A DNA stretch of 64,000 bases from NCBI GenBank assembly GCA_947034885.2, contig OX344751.2:38531082-38595081 (forward strand). Direction: 5' to 3'. Under the pieces are notes generated by a model. That model made no database searches and had not been told where the DNA came from. It was given only the letters and a program-made list of their open reading frames with translations. How positions within the stretch are numbered: the first letter of the stretch is position 1; every line of letters starts with the position of its first letter. This DNA comes from Thuidium tamariscinum. Its lineage: Eukaryota; Streptophyta; Bryopsida; Hypnales; Thuidiaceae. Shown piece after piece: positions 45,951-59,217 of this stretch. The translations under genes and the position numbers were made by a program.

Positions 45951-47889
45951 GGAGCAATAGAACCCACACATCCACACACAATTGGTTAACAATGTTATTT
46001 TAATAAAGACACATGTTTTCTTGAAAATTTTAAAACATGCAAAGTTACAACACAATAAGGTATACATATACATACAATCTCTTTTCCAATCGCATTTCTT
46101 ATATACACATATCCCATATTTGTAGACTCAATTGTTGAATACATGAAGATAGGGAATGCACTTGATAAACAACCAAAATAAAATACGCTTACTTCTATTT
46201 GTTTCTTTCAAATTGAAAAAGATTCTTTTTCCTACAATATCCTTGTACTATAATGAAAGACTTAGACTGTTTTTAGAAAATTTGACAATCAAGGTCATTT
46301 AATTAGAAACAAGGATAACAAATACTTCTCTAATAAAAAATCAACTTAGTCACTAGTGATAGGTTTGTCATTTCTAGATTATATTGATCAACAAATTGTC
46401 ATAAACAATATAATACTGATGTAGTAATAAGGTCAAATCTTACAGCACCCAACTCTGCTTCTAGCTTGGTGCTCAAAGACCTCCTTTCTACAATCTACAA
46501 TCTTTACGTGCATACTTCTGGTGCATGACAGAAACTCATCCATCTCCATCTCACAATTGCAACTTTGATGGTCAAATCCCAGAAACTCTCAATCCAGTAA
46601 GATCAGTGATCCAAATCTTGAGTGAGAAAAAACAAAACTTCGGAACTTGTACCACCATGAGTGTTGTAAACAGGCCCTGTAGGGACCTTAAATTCCAAAA
46701 TTCTCAAAGTCAAAACAGATTGAATATTCATTTGATGAATGTATTGTAATACTCAGTTCAAAATCAGAACCACTATTTGTAATTAAAATGACCCACACTA
46801 ATTTACTATAATTATGGTAGATGACTGTAATTTTGGTGGATACTTCTAACTACTGTTGATAATGGAAATTAATGTCTGAAGTAGAATTTACTATGGAAAT
46901 TCTAATTATTGTGACCAATTGTATATACTGACCATTTTGAAAATCCAATATGTGGTTCTTGTACTAGTCAAAGATAAGATCCTACAATTAAAAACTCCAA
47001 TGAATCTTTTGGGACTAATGTGTACAAATAAGTGACTGGCATTGATGTCTAATTCAAGGGGCTTATACTCTTAATCATCATTATTTTTAGTCCAATTGCT
47101 CATTTAGATCAGTTATCACTATAATTGATCTTTGAGGATCATAATTTCAGTAATTTACGTCAAAGACAGTGGTGATAAGTAGGGATTTTTTCACATTCTT
47201 CATAGCCACATAATGTATAATCAAAATGTAATTGAAGAAGGATGCTTGAAAACCTTTAAACCTTTGCACTTTATTTCTTTGAATTGCATCTACCTTCTCC
47301 ATAGATGGGGTCCCTACATATATAGCCCACTCTCTTATCGCAAATTTATATAAAATCATATGAAAATTCACTCTTCATCACTATTACTCTTGATGGTCAC
47401 ATGTAGATATATACAAATGTGACTATCAAATGCTACACATATGAGAGATTATATTTCATAATATTACAATTATATAACACTAATAAAATAGTCAAACAAC
47501 ATTAAAATAGAATCAAATAATAATATAATAGCTGTATAATTATTAAAATAATAAACAATCCATAACAGCTTATTATTATTAATATTTTACAAATGAAATG
47601 TAAAGCTATGTGAAATTATTGATAAACTTATAGATTACTGAAGTTTAGAGTTTGCCAAGCCTGAACTCTAAGTTGTCATATTCCTTTGCTAACCAATATT
47701 GTAAGACACGCCCCATGTTTTAAAGTACATAGAATTCTACATTCAATAAGCCCATACAAAATCTCTAACCTGAACATGGTGTTGAAGAGTTCCTCAACTC
47801 TCAGTTAGTTTTGCGAGAAAGCCTGCAGACAATCGACCAGGCATCTTCTATCAGCCAAAAGGGCAATATTGTCAGATTCATCCACGTAT
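45951..47889. other. Unresolved AT-rich DNA, 3' flank of the minus-strand gene
   Basis: A 74-codon plus frame at 46525-46749 and a 74-codon minus frame at 47147-47371 have no motif. 47640-47889 probably holds the 3' untranslated region of the gene ending at 47890. Confidence 0.3.
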
Positions 47890-48551
47890 TCAGTCCAAAA
47901 TAGATGCATAGAGAGAAACAGAGACAGATGTTTCTACATTTTCTGCGTACAACTCTTTCAATTTCGAGGTCACTAATGTTCGACTCAACTAAAAAATGAT
48001 GAAGCCAAGTTTAGGATATCATACATAGCCAGACAGAACAAAGAAAATGAAGTTTACACAGATTTACAGCAATATCAGTGCTCAATAGACAGTAGAATTC
48101 AGTGTGATTCTAGTATTTGAGGTAATGAATTACTCACGGGATCATGTATTCAAGCTTCCATCTTTGTTTGACTCTCATCTATTTCATAGAAGAATAATAA
48201 AGAAATTAGCTCTGAAAATCAATTTCACAGGCTTCGCCATACTCTAAAAATAATAATATAACAAAGTACTCTCAAGTAAATGGAGCATTATCCCTTTTTT
48301 GACCTCGATTTGAACGCAGCATATACCAATAGAATTGAAGTTATCGTCAGAGTGTCAACTTTGGACCAAAACAATAAATAGAAAATGACAAGAGGTCAAT
48401 GTTTTTTTACAAAGCTTGAGATCAAGAAACTAACCTGCCCATTAGATCCCAGGAACAGCGAGTTCCAAATTTGAGCTTCTAAAAGCGCAGCACAGACCAA
48501 CTCATTTATTTCGGACGCCAAAAAGTAGTTCTCAGTATCTATATGCCACAT
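47890..48551 (-). CDS. Last three exons of a probable spliced host gene, product unknown
   Basis: Three minus-strand exons join in one frame: 48551-48435 (117 bp, acceptor AACAACAG, donor GTTAGT), 48178-48138 (41 bp, acceptor GAAATAG, donor GTGAGT) and 47983-47890 (94 bp, ends in TGA). Introns are 256 and 154 bp. They encode 84 residues including ASEINELVCAALLEAQIWN, then MRVKQRWKLEYMIP, then KELYAENVETSVSVSLYAS near the C-terminus. The first segment looks helical. Exons are too short for a long-frame search. I do not recognise the family. The acceptor of the last exon (TTGAG) is the weakest call. Upstream exons are uncertain. Confidence 0.5.
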
Positions 48552-51500
48552 CTGTTGTTTATGTTATAGCAAGAATATTTATAGCCAAAAACACCAAGCT
48601 TAACTATCAAATTGGACAAGATGTTTCTTCTTAGCAATTTGAGCGGGTCATCTGGGGATTTCTTCTTGTTCAACTTCCTATTTTTTTGAGCCGTATGCAA
48701 TGTTCTTCACTGCTTCTGGTGACATACAATTTGGACTTGTCCGATTGATCGAATTGGTCATTTTTAACCCGTGAAATCTTGGTTCAAAGGAATTTGACCT
48801 TGACAACCACTGCACCATGAAATTGAAAGCAAGCATGAAGGCATAGACAGAAAAAGTCTGGGCAAAATCCAAACCTGAAGTCGATGGAAAGCATTTCCCT
48901 TCGGGTATCATCACTGGTGGAGCGCTCGTCAATAGAAGGTCATCACAGGGACTCGTTTCAGGGTCTCACCGTCATACATTGCAACACTCATGCATACTTT
49001 AGTTCCAAGTTCGACATTATTGTAATGAAAGAACTACTTCTCAATCCTCTAGGCAATCCGACCTTTAACCCCAAAAGTGAACCAAGGATTCATGGTTTAA
49101 CAATGTCCAATTCGATTGATCGTATTGTGAAAAAAAATTGATTCAGATTTTGCTGTAGTTTCTATCATCACAATCAGTGAAGAACTAGGCATGTGTTGGT
49201 CAATAAACAAATAAACAGGACGAAAGAAATTCTCCATGTAACCAACTCTAAACTGCTTTAAAAATCACAGGAGTCTCAATCTGGGTTGAAACCAGAAGTT
49301 CCTTCAGTTCGGTAAAGGTATGTCCAAGCATGGACTTGAAACGAAGCAAACTTAAACCTGAAGAAGCTCCACCTGAAACGAGGCAAACTTGAGCCGAGTC
49401 TCCATGCAATATCTCCAGTTGGTGGGAGTCGTAACAGCCAGAAGTGATTGCCCCACCTGACCAACCACCACAACCAACAAATTTTCAATCATAGGGTGTT
49501 TGAAAAAATTAGACAACATCATAGGAAGATTGACCATGGAGAGGCAAGATAAATATGACCCCCAACTCACGGACAGACTTTGCCATTGTTCATGAGAAGA
49601 CCTTCCTGTAGTAGTCACCTTCTTGTACTTACTTGCAAGATGAGTATGTCACTATTTAAAATATTGATCACAGAATTTTCTACAATGTCAATCAAGCGAG
49701 TGGAGAACTATTCTAACGGTTGGCTTGCCTAATTGTCAAGTTCCCATAATGTCCTAAAATCAGTGAAGAGTCCAATTCTACTGAAAACATTTCCTAGAAG
49801 AAGACTCCAGTCAGTTCAGAAGTTCAAATCCACTTTTAACTTTGTGCCACGCCACATCTTCCGAATGAATTCTGCACCTAATGAGGTTCTGATGGCTGTA
49901 GCATAATATACTCCATAACATTACTCATTTTAAGGCAGGAAATCCTGAACACCTAATTGCCCAAGCAAAGACTACAAATTCCCCCTTCGGAAGTTCCTTG
50001 TTGATTATAGTTATATTCAAAACATTTTTCTATCAGTAAAAAATGTAGGGTATGACTTCCTTCTTTCTACTAGTAACTTTTTTACATTCTTTTAAACTTC
50101 CTTAATGATATATTTAAAATTCGTATAGATATTAGAGCGGACACTTTCAGCACTTCAGGGCTGATGTATAAATAAGATCTTGTCAAAGGATCGATTTTTA
50201 AGAAATAAACTTGATCGAAACTGGTGCAAGACTAGGACTAGGAAAATAAAGTGACGCTGAATCTTATGACCTCAAGCTCAGAAAGTTGTTAAACACGAAC
50301 CATATTTGCATTACACCCTTACTACACAAGAGTCAATGGTAGAATACAGCTTGCACCGTTTCCAGTGTAGTACCCAAAAATCTAGACCTTTAAAAGATTG
50401 AAGAGTTGATTTAACTTTTGAAAGCAATTTTAAAATTAGTTCCTTGCCAGGCATTCAAGCATGACGACCAAGGACTGGATTAAAGGAAGTAAAATAATTT
50501 TACAGTTGAGCCAGCCCCCTTAGTAAACGAAACATGAGCTCAAGATTGTGCACGTCCAGAAAGAAATCTGGATTCCTTTCCTACCTCGCTGTTCATTGAA
50601 TCCAAGGTGTTCAATAAATGTTATGTTTTGACGAAAGCAACATTCTAACAGGATCAATGTTTCTTGGTACGCTACAAAGAATGTGAAAGTGTCCAGAAAA
50701 TTTCGCTTAGGTAGTGTCCTTGTGCTTTAAAATTAAAAAAAAATCAGGAATTCTAATCAGTGCTGCAAGCTCAGTGGCCAGACAGTAACGTGCTCTTTTC
50801 ACACATTCCGTAGCCTCCTCCATTCACCATTAAAGTCTCTTGTAAATGAATTCCTTCCTAATAAATTTGGTAGCTCACTTGAGTGTTACAATGTGTATGA
50901 TGAAAGTAATATATCACACAAAAATATCCAATCTATCCAACAAAGTTTTACTCTTTCTTTAAAGAAAATGCAAAACTTAAGGTGACTTGCTACCATAACT
51001 TTGCTTACGCATATAGAAACAATCTACTCGAGAAGAGACTAATAACACGCTAACATGTTGGGTCCTTGGTTAATTTGATATTATATTGACAACTATTAAG
51101 TTGGCATTAAGTCGACATGGATTTGACATTAATCTAACACTATCTTAATACTGATCTATTTAAACCACAGTTAGGCTCTAAAAAACAGGACAGCTATAAA
51201 TTTAGGTTTCAAGTAGACCGCCTTGAAAATGACTATAATCAACTACTGCATTGGCTTCCAAAGGTGACTTTTGATTTTAGATTGGGCACTTCGGGATTAA
51301 AAAATATAGAAGGGTTAAAAGCATGGGACTGACTTCCAACAACCAATCGCGTTAGAATCTTTACACTAACATGCAGTTGAAACTTATCATCATTTCATTC
51401 GTTTGTCCCCAAAATTATGCAATGGCAAGATGTTTTCAAATTATTATCTCCGAAAAAAACAATGATAAACAGAATTCAGGCACACAGGAAGAATGAGAAT

Positions 51501-51992
51501 AGGAGGGATTTCGTACCTTCAAAACTAGAACCGCAAAAAAGACGATGATTCTTTACGCGTTCTTGTTGCAGTCACTCCAAGGATTTCTTGATCTGAAAAT
51601 CCAATCCAGGCCCCAATTGCTATGAAAGTAACAACAGGTTGAAAATGTGGCACAAATCAAAGGTTCAAGTGATGGTTTGGGATTGACTTAGTGACCGCAA
51701 CGAGATCGTCCATAGTAGAATTGGGTTCCGATGAACATTTCGAAAGATCCCGTCAAATTAGTACGTATCATCTTGAGCGATGGGCCGCGCCTGCTCTTCC
51801 ACATGCCTCAACCCTTCCTGCAAAATCCATTCAACGCAAGGCCCCGACTACCTCAGCTACCCCAGACAAGCCTCACATTCCGAAGAATCTCCGACACAAT
51901 GAAGCGATTAATCCAGAATGCGAAATCCCAGACCCACACAATTTTAATGTAAGTTGCTAACATTGGAGCTGGGAAGGGTCTTGATTACTTAC
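48552..51992 (-). other. Probable introns and undetermined exons of the same gene
   Basis: Composition and scattered good splice signals suggest a gene body. The best candidates are an open stretch at 49618-49373 ending TTTCAG before GTGGAG (residues include LAVTTPTNWRYCMETRLKFA), a possible exon at about 49040-48985 ending before GTGAGA, and GC-rich frames at 51690-51955. Alternative frames compete in each, so no joined model is offered. An imperfect inverted repeat (near 48735-48790 and 49070-49130, sharing an ATTCGATYRATCG core) lies within. Confidence 0.3.
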
Positions 51993-52176
51993 CAGTGAGC
52001 CAGACGCGCAGCGAGTCGATCGAGCTGAAGCTGCTCCCCGGGTAGCTATGGCTGGGGCAGAGAATGTGGAGAGAGAGAGTTTCCAGCGACTTAGGAATCT
52101 TCCCTGTGACCGATGAGGTGCGGCATTCGGAGAGCAAGAGTAGAGTATTCGCCATAGCCACAATTTCCTGCACCAT
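51993..52176 (-). CDS. Candidate first coding exon of the minus-strand gene
   Basis: Minus-strand frame from ATG at 52176 through 61 codons to CTCACTG, followed by a strong donor GTAAGT (complement of 51987-51992). It includes GKIPKSLETLSLHILCP and FSSIDSLRVWLTG. The base composition is about 52% GC against about 30% outside. A possible acceptor (GCGTTGCAG) just upstream means the true start could lie in an earlier exon. A competing frame of 83 codons covers the same stretch. Product unknown; its link to the exons at 47.9-48.6 kb is inferred from strand and spacing only. Confidence 0.4.
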
Positions 52177-52279
52177 CCGCGTTCCTGCAACGCAATGTGG
52201 TCAAGCAATAAACCTTCTGCAGAGAGTTAAGGCATTTATTAGACCCCTGCGATCAGTTTTGGGAGAGACGGGCGGATGA

Positions 52280-54445
52280 ATGACGACGACTTGGAGTTTA
52301 AAACTCACATATTAATTCAACCAATTGAGTGGAAATTGTTTTTTGGGTTTTTTTGGGTTTTTTTGTCAATTTCCACTCTAGCATCATCTTTGTATGAAAT
52401 CTTAACCATTATCACATTATTCCTAAAGTTGTTAATTTTATGAAAGATAATTTCAAGTGTTTTTGAACTTTATGATGATGCTGAAAATGATAATTTAATT
52501 TTTTTGAATTTTTAAATCAATTGTGAGAGTTATAATCTTTAGTCTTTGTATATAAAATCAAAACCTACAAATACATTTGAGTTATTCATAAAGTACACTA
52601 AATTGGGGTTTTAACCCATGAATTTTGTGAAAAAGTCAATTGAGTTAAAAAAGTCGAAAGAAAAGTAGGTACGAAACTTATTTTTCCATCAAAATGGTGC
52701 CTAAAAAAGTTTGGTCCCCACTTTTGAAGTCATATGACATAAGTATCTTGCAAAAAAGTTTGATGCTTCAAGTATAGTTGCCTTCTCAACTTCAAAAAAA
52801 GTCATGTCCAAAGTAGGGGGGACTTTACAAATAACTCAATTATATAACTCTAAAATATAAATTGAACTCATTGTCCTAATCAATAATATTTTGAATGCAA
52901 GGGTATTAAGATGCAACAGTGGTTCATGTTGTAACCTACACTCTTTGTACAATGGCTAATTTAGTTGTAGGCTTTCAATTCCAAAAAAAATGCAAATATT
53001 GTGAGAACCAACATCATTAGCATCTTTGTCATATTGTGAATAGTTTTAATTCTATTAATGTCAACTTCTTTCAATTTTTGTGTATAACAATTTGAAATGA
53101 TATATACCAATATATCATGGTGCAAATTTTTTTCTAGAGTTTTAAGAAAGAATTGGCAAAATATAAAGTGATTCCAAATCATGACACATCAAGTTTTAGT
53201 CATGGCTAACTTTGAAATTAATTTTTTTTCAAACTGTAGCTAATTTTTTCTTCAAAATTTTATAATAATGTGTTATATGTTGTATACTACTACTTTTATA
53301 CATCTACATCTATACTTTGCCTATTGATGCATATAGTATGGCTATTCAAATGAAAAAGTTTCAAATCCATTTGCAATTTTGTTTGTCATTGTATCATCTC
53401 ATTATTTTGGAAGTGTCAAGTCCTTACTTACAAAAATAGTCAACTTTCAATGTAGTGGGGATTGCATTTAAGTGCTATTGAGAAGTCTAGTCTAATGATT
53501 CTTCTCTCTTCATGTGAGGACAAAACATGGTTAAGTTTGCAAAAATTGTTGTATGCATGGTATCATTGCAAGCCAAGTTGCCAAACTTGTGTGTTTTAGA
53601 AGCATTTTAGCTTCATTGTTTTTTTTCAAACTTTTTTTGAAGAACATTTGGGTCCCTTCAACAATTGCTCTTGTATTCACTTGTTTTGAGTTATTGTACT
53701 AATTTTTTTGAGTTCTTGTTGAAGTTTAATTGCTATACTAACCCCAAAACAATCCTTTGCCCTACCTTAGTGATGCTGCTTTGGGGGGCTTCTAGTTTAT
53801 GTTTAATAAGTATGCAATCTTCAAAGTGGAAGTTTATTAATTGAGAAATCCCTTAGAATTAGTACATGGATGTATTAACTTGTTGTATTTTGTTCTTGAA
53901 CTAACAAGTGGTTGTATTAACCTCCCTATTCTAACAGGTTTTGTATGGGTTCTTGCCAAGTTAACTTTGTTGGAATTGACTCGTCTTCTCATGGTTCTGT
54001 TAAGCATGGCAAAGCTTTGACTTTGTATTTTAGACTTATCATAGAAATTTAGAAAGTTTTCAAAACCATAACAAAGCTTTGACTTTCAAAGTTTTAGAAA
54101 AAATCAATAAAAATATTGTGTGAGTGAAATGAAAGTGAATTTCCCTTTAGCCCACCAAGTTTAGTTTCCATAATTTTGTTTTGGAAAGACCAAGTTTAGT
54201 ATCTAAACATCTTAGTGTAGAAAGCTTAGAAAAAGCTAAATCACTAAAGAAAACCCATAAATGTACACATAGACCTAATATCTCCTACAATAGTTGGCAT
54301 GTCCGATTGCAATGAAACTTACACCATGACAATTTTGATCATTTGAATTTACAAACTTCTCTTTTGAAACCAATGTCTTATGTGCAAGAGATCTTCACTA
54401 AATATTCAAGAAACTATTGTTCAAAACACAAATGTGTTGTCCAAT
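52280..54445. other. Unresolved AT-rich DNA
   Basis: Includes the second copy (52614-52681) of the 67-bp repeat seen at 30965-31031. No other supported feature. Confidence 0.35.
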
Positions 54446-55413
54446 TCTAAAAGCCCAAAAGCATTTTTGGATTTTAAAACATCATTGCTTTTGAACTCTT
54501 ACAGTCTAAATGTGACTAAGGTATTGTAATATCAATTGTACAATCTTGTAGTATATATGTTGTTGATAATGTGAATCAAATTTGGAGTCATTTAGCCACA
54601 TAAATTATAAGATTATAATGTTTTAGTGTTGAAAAAAGATGGTGAAATTTTCCTATAAACACTATTGGAGGTGAATTTTAATTTCTAAACCTACTCAAAT
54701 GAAAAAATTCTAAATATAAAGTAATTTAGAAATATATGTAAAAATACATTGGTGAAAAAAACATCATTCAATTGATTCATTGTATCTACAAAATGACTTT
54801 AAAATGTCAAAAAATAGCAAAAAAAGTTGCCAAAAACACATCTAAGGTTGAATTTCCTTCTACTAAAATGCTTCTCAATCATTCTTAACTTCTTGGATTG
54901 ACATGGAATTGTAACTGTACAAACTAGACTTGTATGCGCAACTTTCCCAAAAAAAGATTATTTGAAATGGACATTGTATGAAGAAGAAACAAGCCACAAA
55001 AGTTGACTATAATTAAAAAATGTCAGGATTTCAAACTTTGAATTGCTCTCAAATATTCAAAACTACTTATATTGATATGAAATTTTCAACACAGTAACTA
55101 GACTTCAAGGGGAAGAAAACTGAATAAATTTTATTAAAAACTAACAATGGATGAAGGAGATATAAGCCCCAGAAGTTGCAGCCATCAAATGTAGTTTGGT
55201 AAACTCAAATTGAACCTGCAAACTTTGATTATCTCCTAGAAAATCAGTACATCTTGTATTGATCTGAAAATTTTACCACCAAAACTACAAGAAATTGCCC
55301 AACTTTCCCAACAAGTTTTTATTGAAATCAGACATTAGATGCAAAAGTCACAACACTTTAAATTGGACTTGAAACTATGTGAGGACACTTTTGGTCCCCT
55401 GGACATTTAGGGG
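54446..55413 (+). mobile_element. D3: family D TTAA element (968 bp)
   Basis: Left end TCTAAAAGCCCAAAAGC (worn), right end GGACATTTAGGGG followed by TTAA (55414-55417). Interior as D1 and D2, with three related segments of about 140 bp. Confidence 0.82.
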
Positions 55414-55417
55414 TTAA

Positions 55418-57257
55418 GGGTTTCAATCTCTGCAAAGGAAGATGAAAATTCCACTCAGGTCACTAACTTAACATACAACTCTCCCCACATGTGAAGCCAT
55501 TAACTTCAGCATTTGTGTATGGCTACAAATTGACACGTCCCTCCAACAGGCTGAACAACTTATCCAATGTTCACAATGTACCTGCCTTTGGGCGTCTTTT
55601 CTGCCTCTGGCTTTTTCAGTAAAGCTTCACCCTTGATGGGTTTCAACTAATGTTCACAGTGCGAAGAGACAAAAAGAAGCACAATTGTGCAGCACATTGC
55701 AGGTATTAACAAGTAGATGGCTTACCGTAACCCGTGAGCACTCCAGTGCCCCAAATGTGACCTCTCCATTTCAAAAAAAATTCATGTTTGACTATTATAA
55801 TATTTTCAATAGTTAGGTCAAAAGATATATCCTTTTCCTCACACCTCAAAACTTATCTCTACTACCAAGCAGTATGGTTGAAACATGTGGATCTCAATTT
55901 AGGAAACAATTTGATTGGAATGAGTTGAGAAAGGTCTCAAATTCAACAATTTTGCTCTGGGCACTCAGGGGTGACTCTCTAATTATTCATCCTGGCAATT
56001 AACTTCAGTCACACTGATCCAGACATTGTATGCATGTTCCCATTGACTCAACCTGGTTGTCCCATCCATCTCCCTTCCATAATGCCAATTCCATGTTTTC
56101 TTCAGTTGTGGGCAGCTGCTCACAAGAAGGTTCCAGTGGAATGCAAGCTTATAATTCTCCTCAACCAAGTCTCAATCAGTTCTCTAAGGCCATGGAAGTT
56201 TCTTCATTCAATGAGCATCACATCACTGCCAAGAAAAAAACCCTGTATTCACACTTTCACACAGCTGCTAGTCTGCTACTGATCACAATCAGCCAGAACT
56301 TGACATCAATATTGGCTCAATTATACAGGCAGAACCTCTTGTCGGTAAGCTTTGTGCACCTGCTCTTAAGGTAGTGCAAACAAGTTAGTAATGGAGTTGT
56401 AGGTGGGATCAATTTGAAGAACATTCTATGAAAAGTAGTGTTTGAAATTAACATTTGTAAATGGTCATTCATTGCATCTCTCTGACATGCAAAAACCTCT
56501 CTTAGTGCATAAGCTAGTCCCAACACCATGCACTGAGAGAGGTTCCACACTTCCACCTATACTAACTTTTCTGCGGAAACGTTTAGAAAGTACTAAAAAT
56601 ACAACCCAGTCCTAGTTTTGAGAGCTTGGCTGCACTTCAAAATCATGATTTGGACTTTTGTGGATCTCACAAAATGAATGTCACAAAATTTTAGGTCCTT
56701 GTGCTCCAACTCAAGAAAAACAATCCTCTCAGTAACAGGCTCTGACTCAAGTTCTTTGAATATTCACAGCAGGATGCTTGTCGCCAACAGATCTGATCTG
56801 AGATAGTGCACCGTGACCCTGCCTCAAATTTGGGAAGATACCTGTTGTCCTGTTCTTCCAATGAAGTGAATTTTATTTCTTGTTGAAAAAAGGCTCACCG
56901 GGGTTTGTCCTCTAGTTCTCTGTACTGTTCCTTTTACCAATGGGAATTGTCTATGTGTTTCAAAAAATTTATAATGAATTTTCTTTCATTCAAGCTCCAA
57001 AAAGTAAGTACGCAATACACAATACAGCAGAGTATGACTGGAGGGTCAAATGAATCTTAGGTAAGCTTAGTGAGAAAAAAGGTAGTCCTGAGAACCATCA
57101 TGTGGACGGACCCACAGATTGAACTCCACTGACAGCCTTTGAAACAAAGAAACCTTCAATTTTATCAAGTTAGGAGAATTCCACAACTTGGGCCCAACTT
57201 TGGTACTTTTCAGAGCACAGAGCTTGAAACATAAGTCTACACTAACATAGATCTACA
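55418..57257. other. Unresolved segment of mixed composition
   Basis: Frames of 114 codons (56030-56374 plus) and 79 codons (56317-56556 minus) carry no recognisable motif. No exon pair could be supported. Confidence 0.3.
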
Positions 57258-57640
57258 GTGGAAACACCCAAAACTGTCCGAATAAGGAATTCAGCATGGT
57301 TGGAGGCATCTTTTTCTAAAACTGATATTTTTCTAATATTAGCGAGAGAAAATCATGAATATTCAAAAGAAAAATTAAAATTTTCGGAATCAGTACGTAA
57401 TTTCTACAAATTTTCAAAGAGTTGGCTCCCTAGACCACTCGAACCATCCTATAGGTGTACCCTAAACTGAACTCTGCTGAAATCAGTTGTCAGTGAATGA
57501 AAATTATACATGTGTCTTCAAAGTGCGTCAGCAAATTAGAGTTAAGCACTTGTCAGACACTTTAATGGACGCTCATGGACAAATTTAGTGACACTCTAGA
57601 GACGTGGAATAGGTACAGGGACGGAAATGGGTGTTTCTCC
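57258..57640 (+). mobile_element. K2: family K MITE-like element
   Basis: GTGGAAACACCCAAAACTG at the left, GGGTGTTTCTCC at the right; aligns with K1 throughout. The 70-codon frame at 57258-57470 begins at the terminus and is not open in K1. Confidence 0.65.
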
Positions 57641-58901
57641 CTTACACAAGTCTTAGCTATTGGAGTTTTGTGAAGACAAATGCCACAGAATTTGGCACCC
57701 ATGAATCTTGTCAATTTACAATCCAAGGTTGTAACTTATCTGAAAACAAATGTCCCTCTCCAGTTAGTGAATTGTAGGAGGAACATTTTTTTCCTTTTGG
57801 ATGCTTGGGAGCTTGGAATTCAAGATTTCAGTGAATGTCAGGCTGTCAAAGTGGGCCACCAGAGGCTCTTGCATCAACTGACCCAAGTAGGACCACTGAC
57901 TTTGGCTAGACTGATGCATTCAAACCACTATCTTAAGCTTACTTTGTGTTTTACTTTGTGTTTAAAATGGCTGGTCAGTGACGTAGCCAACTTCTTGGAA
58001 CAATTGTGTGCAGCAGCTTAATTTCAAAGCCTAGGTATATTTTACTGCAGTCTAGCACATGTCCAAAGTTCAAGGACAGCGGTTATCTGGTCAAGCAACA
58101 TGTGAAGGCTCACTGGATGAACCAAATGAAACCAAACCATGTCTTGGGAATGTTCTGCCATTGAGTTGCACAGCATTTTGATAAGATTGTCATGGAACCC
58201 CATATTGGCCCTTTCAATGAGAGATTTGTTACTCGTGGTTGTTTCAAAGTTGGTGGAGGGTGAGTTTGAAACTGTAATCACACAGGTCTGGAATAACCTA
58301 ATAAATTCAGGTAGGGTGATTAAGAAACAAGACTTGAAATAAGTGGTCATGGGTTTGTTGTGGGGTTTGTCCTTCTAGGATTAAAACAATGGAATATGGA
58401 GCAAATTTAACCCTCAGAAGGGCACGTTTGGTCGTTGTAGAAATCATCCTTTTGGAATACCGTGAAAATCATTTGCTTAGGAAAACTCAAAAGCACTCAT
58501 TGAAGACCAAACTATTGTACAAGACCTTCCCTTCCCACACATAGTTCCAAAGATGAGCATTTGCACTTCTGTCTTACAGAGAAGGATACTATGTCACCCA
58601 TTGGACAATAAACGACCAGGAGGCCTCATTCAAGGTCACACCACGGTCACCTCTTTCATGAGCAATTCAAAACAACTAACTTATTCTTATTTATGTGGTG
58701 GTGTGTCCAATTGTTTGCCCACACTCATTGGTTGAATCCATAGCTTACTACAAAACCCAAGCAGGGCCAAACGTGCTTGAGTTTCTGTGCACGTCCAGTA
58801 AGGTACAGACTTGGGGAAGGACCAGCCTTATGTTCCTTGTGATGGTGGCCGACTGGCCGTTGGGCCGTGGGGACATATGGACACTCACACCCCACCTATA
58901 C
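57641..58901. other. Unresolved segment with two 100-codon frames
   Basis: 57680-58021 plus (113 codons) and 58042-58350 minus (102 codons, includes FHDNLIKMLCNSMAEHSQDM) lie back to back. They look more protein-like than the AT-rich frames elsewhere, but no domain is recognised. Confidence 0.3.
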
Positions 58902-59217
58902 TAAGGTAGGAGGTCCATAAACCGCTCATCTAAGAGCTGAAGCTGACTTTTGGGGAGGTAGAACTTCTTAAATATTTTTCAGTAAATTTTCCTTGAAAGG
59001 CAAGAGAAATTGGCATCTAACCCAAGTTGTTTCATATTTTTTGAAGCTTTGTAGAATTAGTTATGAATTTCTGAAGCTGCAGAAAAGTGCATTTTTGTGG
59101 GCTCTAAAACCGACCACCTCCTCAAATGCACACCACTTGTACATTGGAAAGTGAAAAATGTACCTCTAGAGCCTGATTGGTTTTAGAACCCGCTCCATTT
59201 TAGGACCTCCTACCTTA
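58902..59217 (+). mobile_element. F1: family F element (316 bp), uninterrupted copy
   Basis: TAAGGTAGGAGGTCC and GGACCTCCTACCTTA are exact 15-bp inverted repeats. It supplies the empty site for element G in F2 (ACTTCTTAAATATT). Target duplication not evident. Confidence 0.88.

Noticed and set aside
48913-48968. A 56-bp intron (GTGAGA...CACCAG) between two coding-like stretches
   Set aside because: Below the usual plant minimum and the phases do not fit the downstream exons; left out of the gene model.
49571-49679. Two tiny exons joined by GTAAGT...CTACAG
   Set aside because: The in-frame peptide is attractive, but the intron would be only 27 bp, too short for plant splicing.
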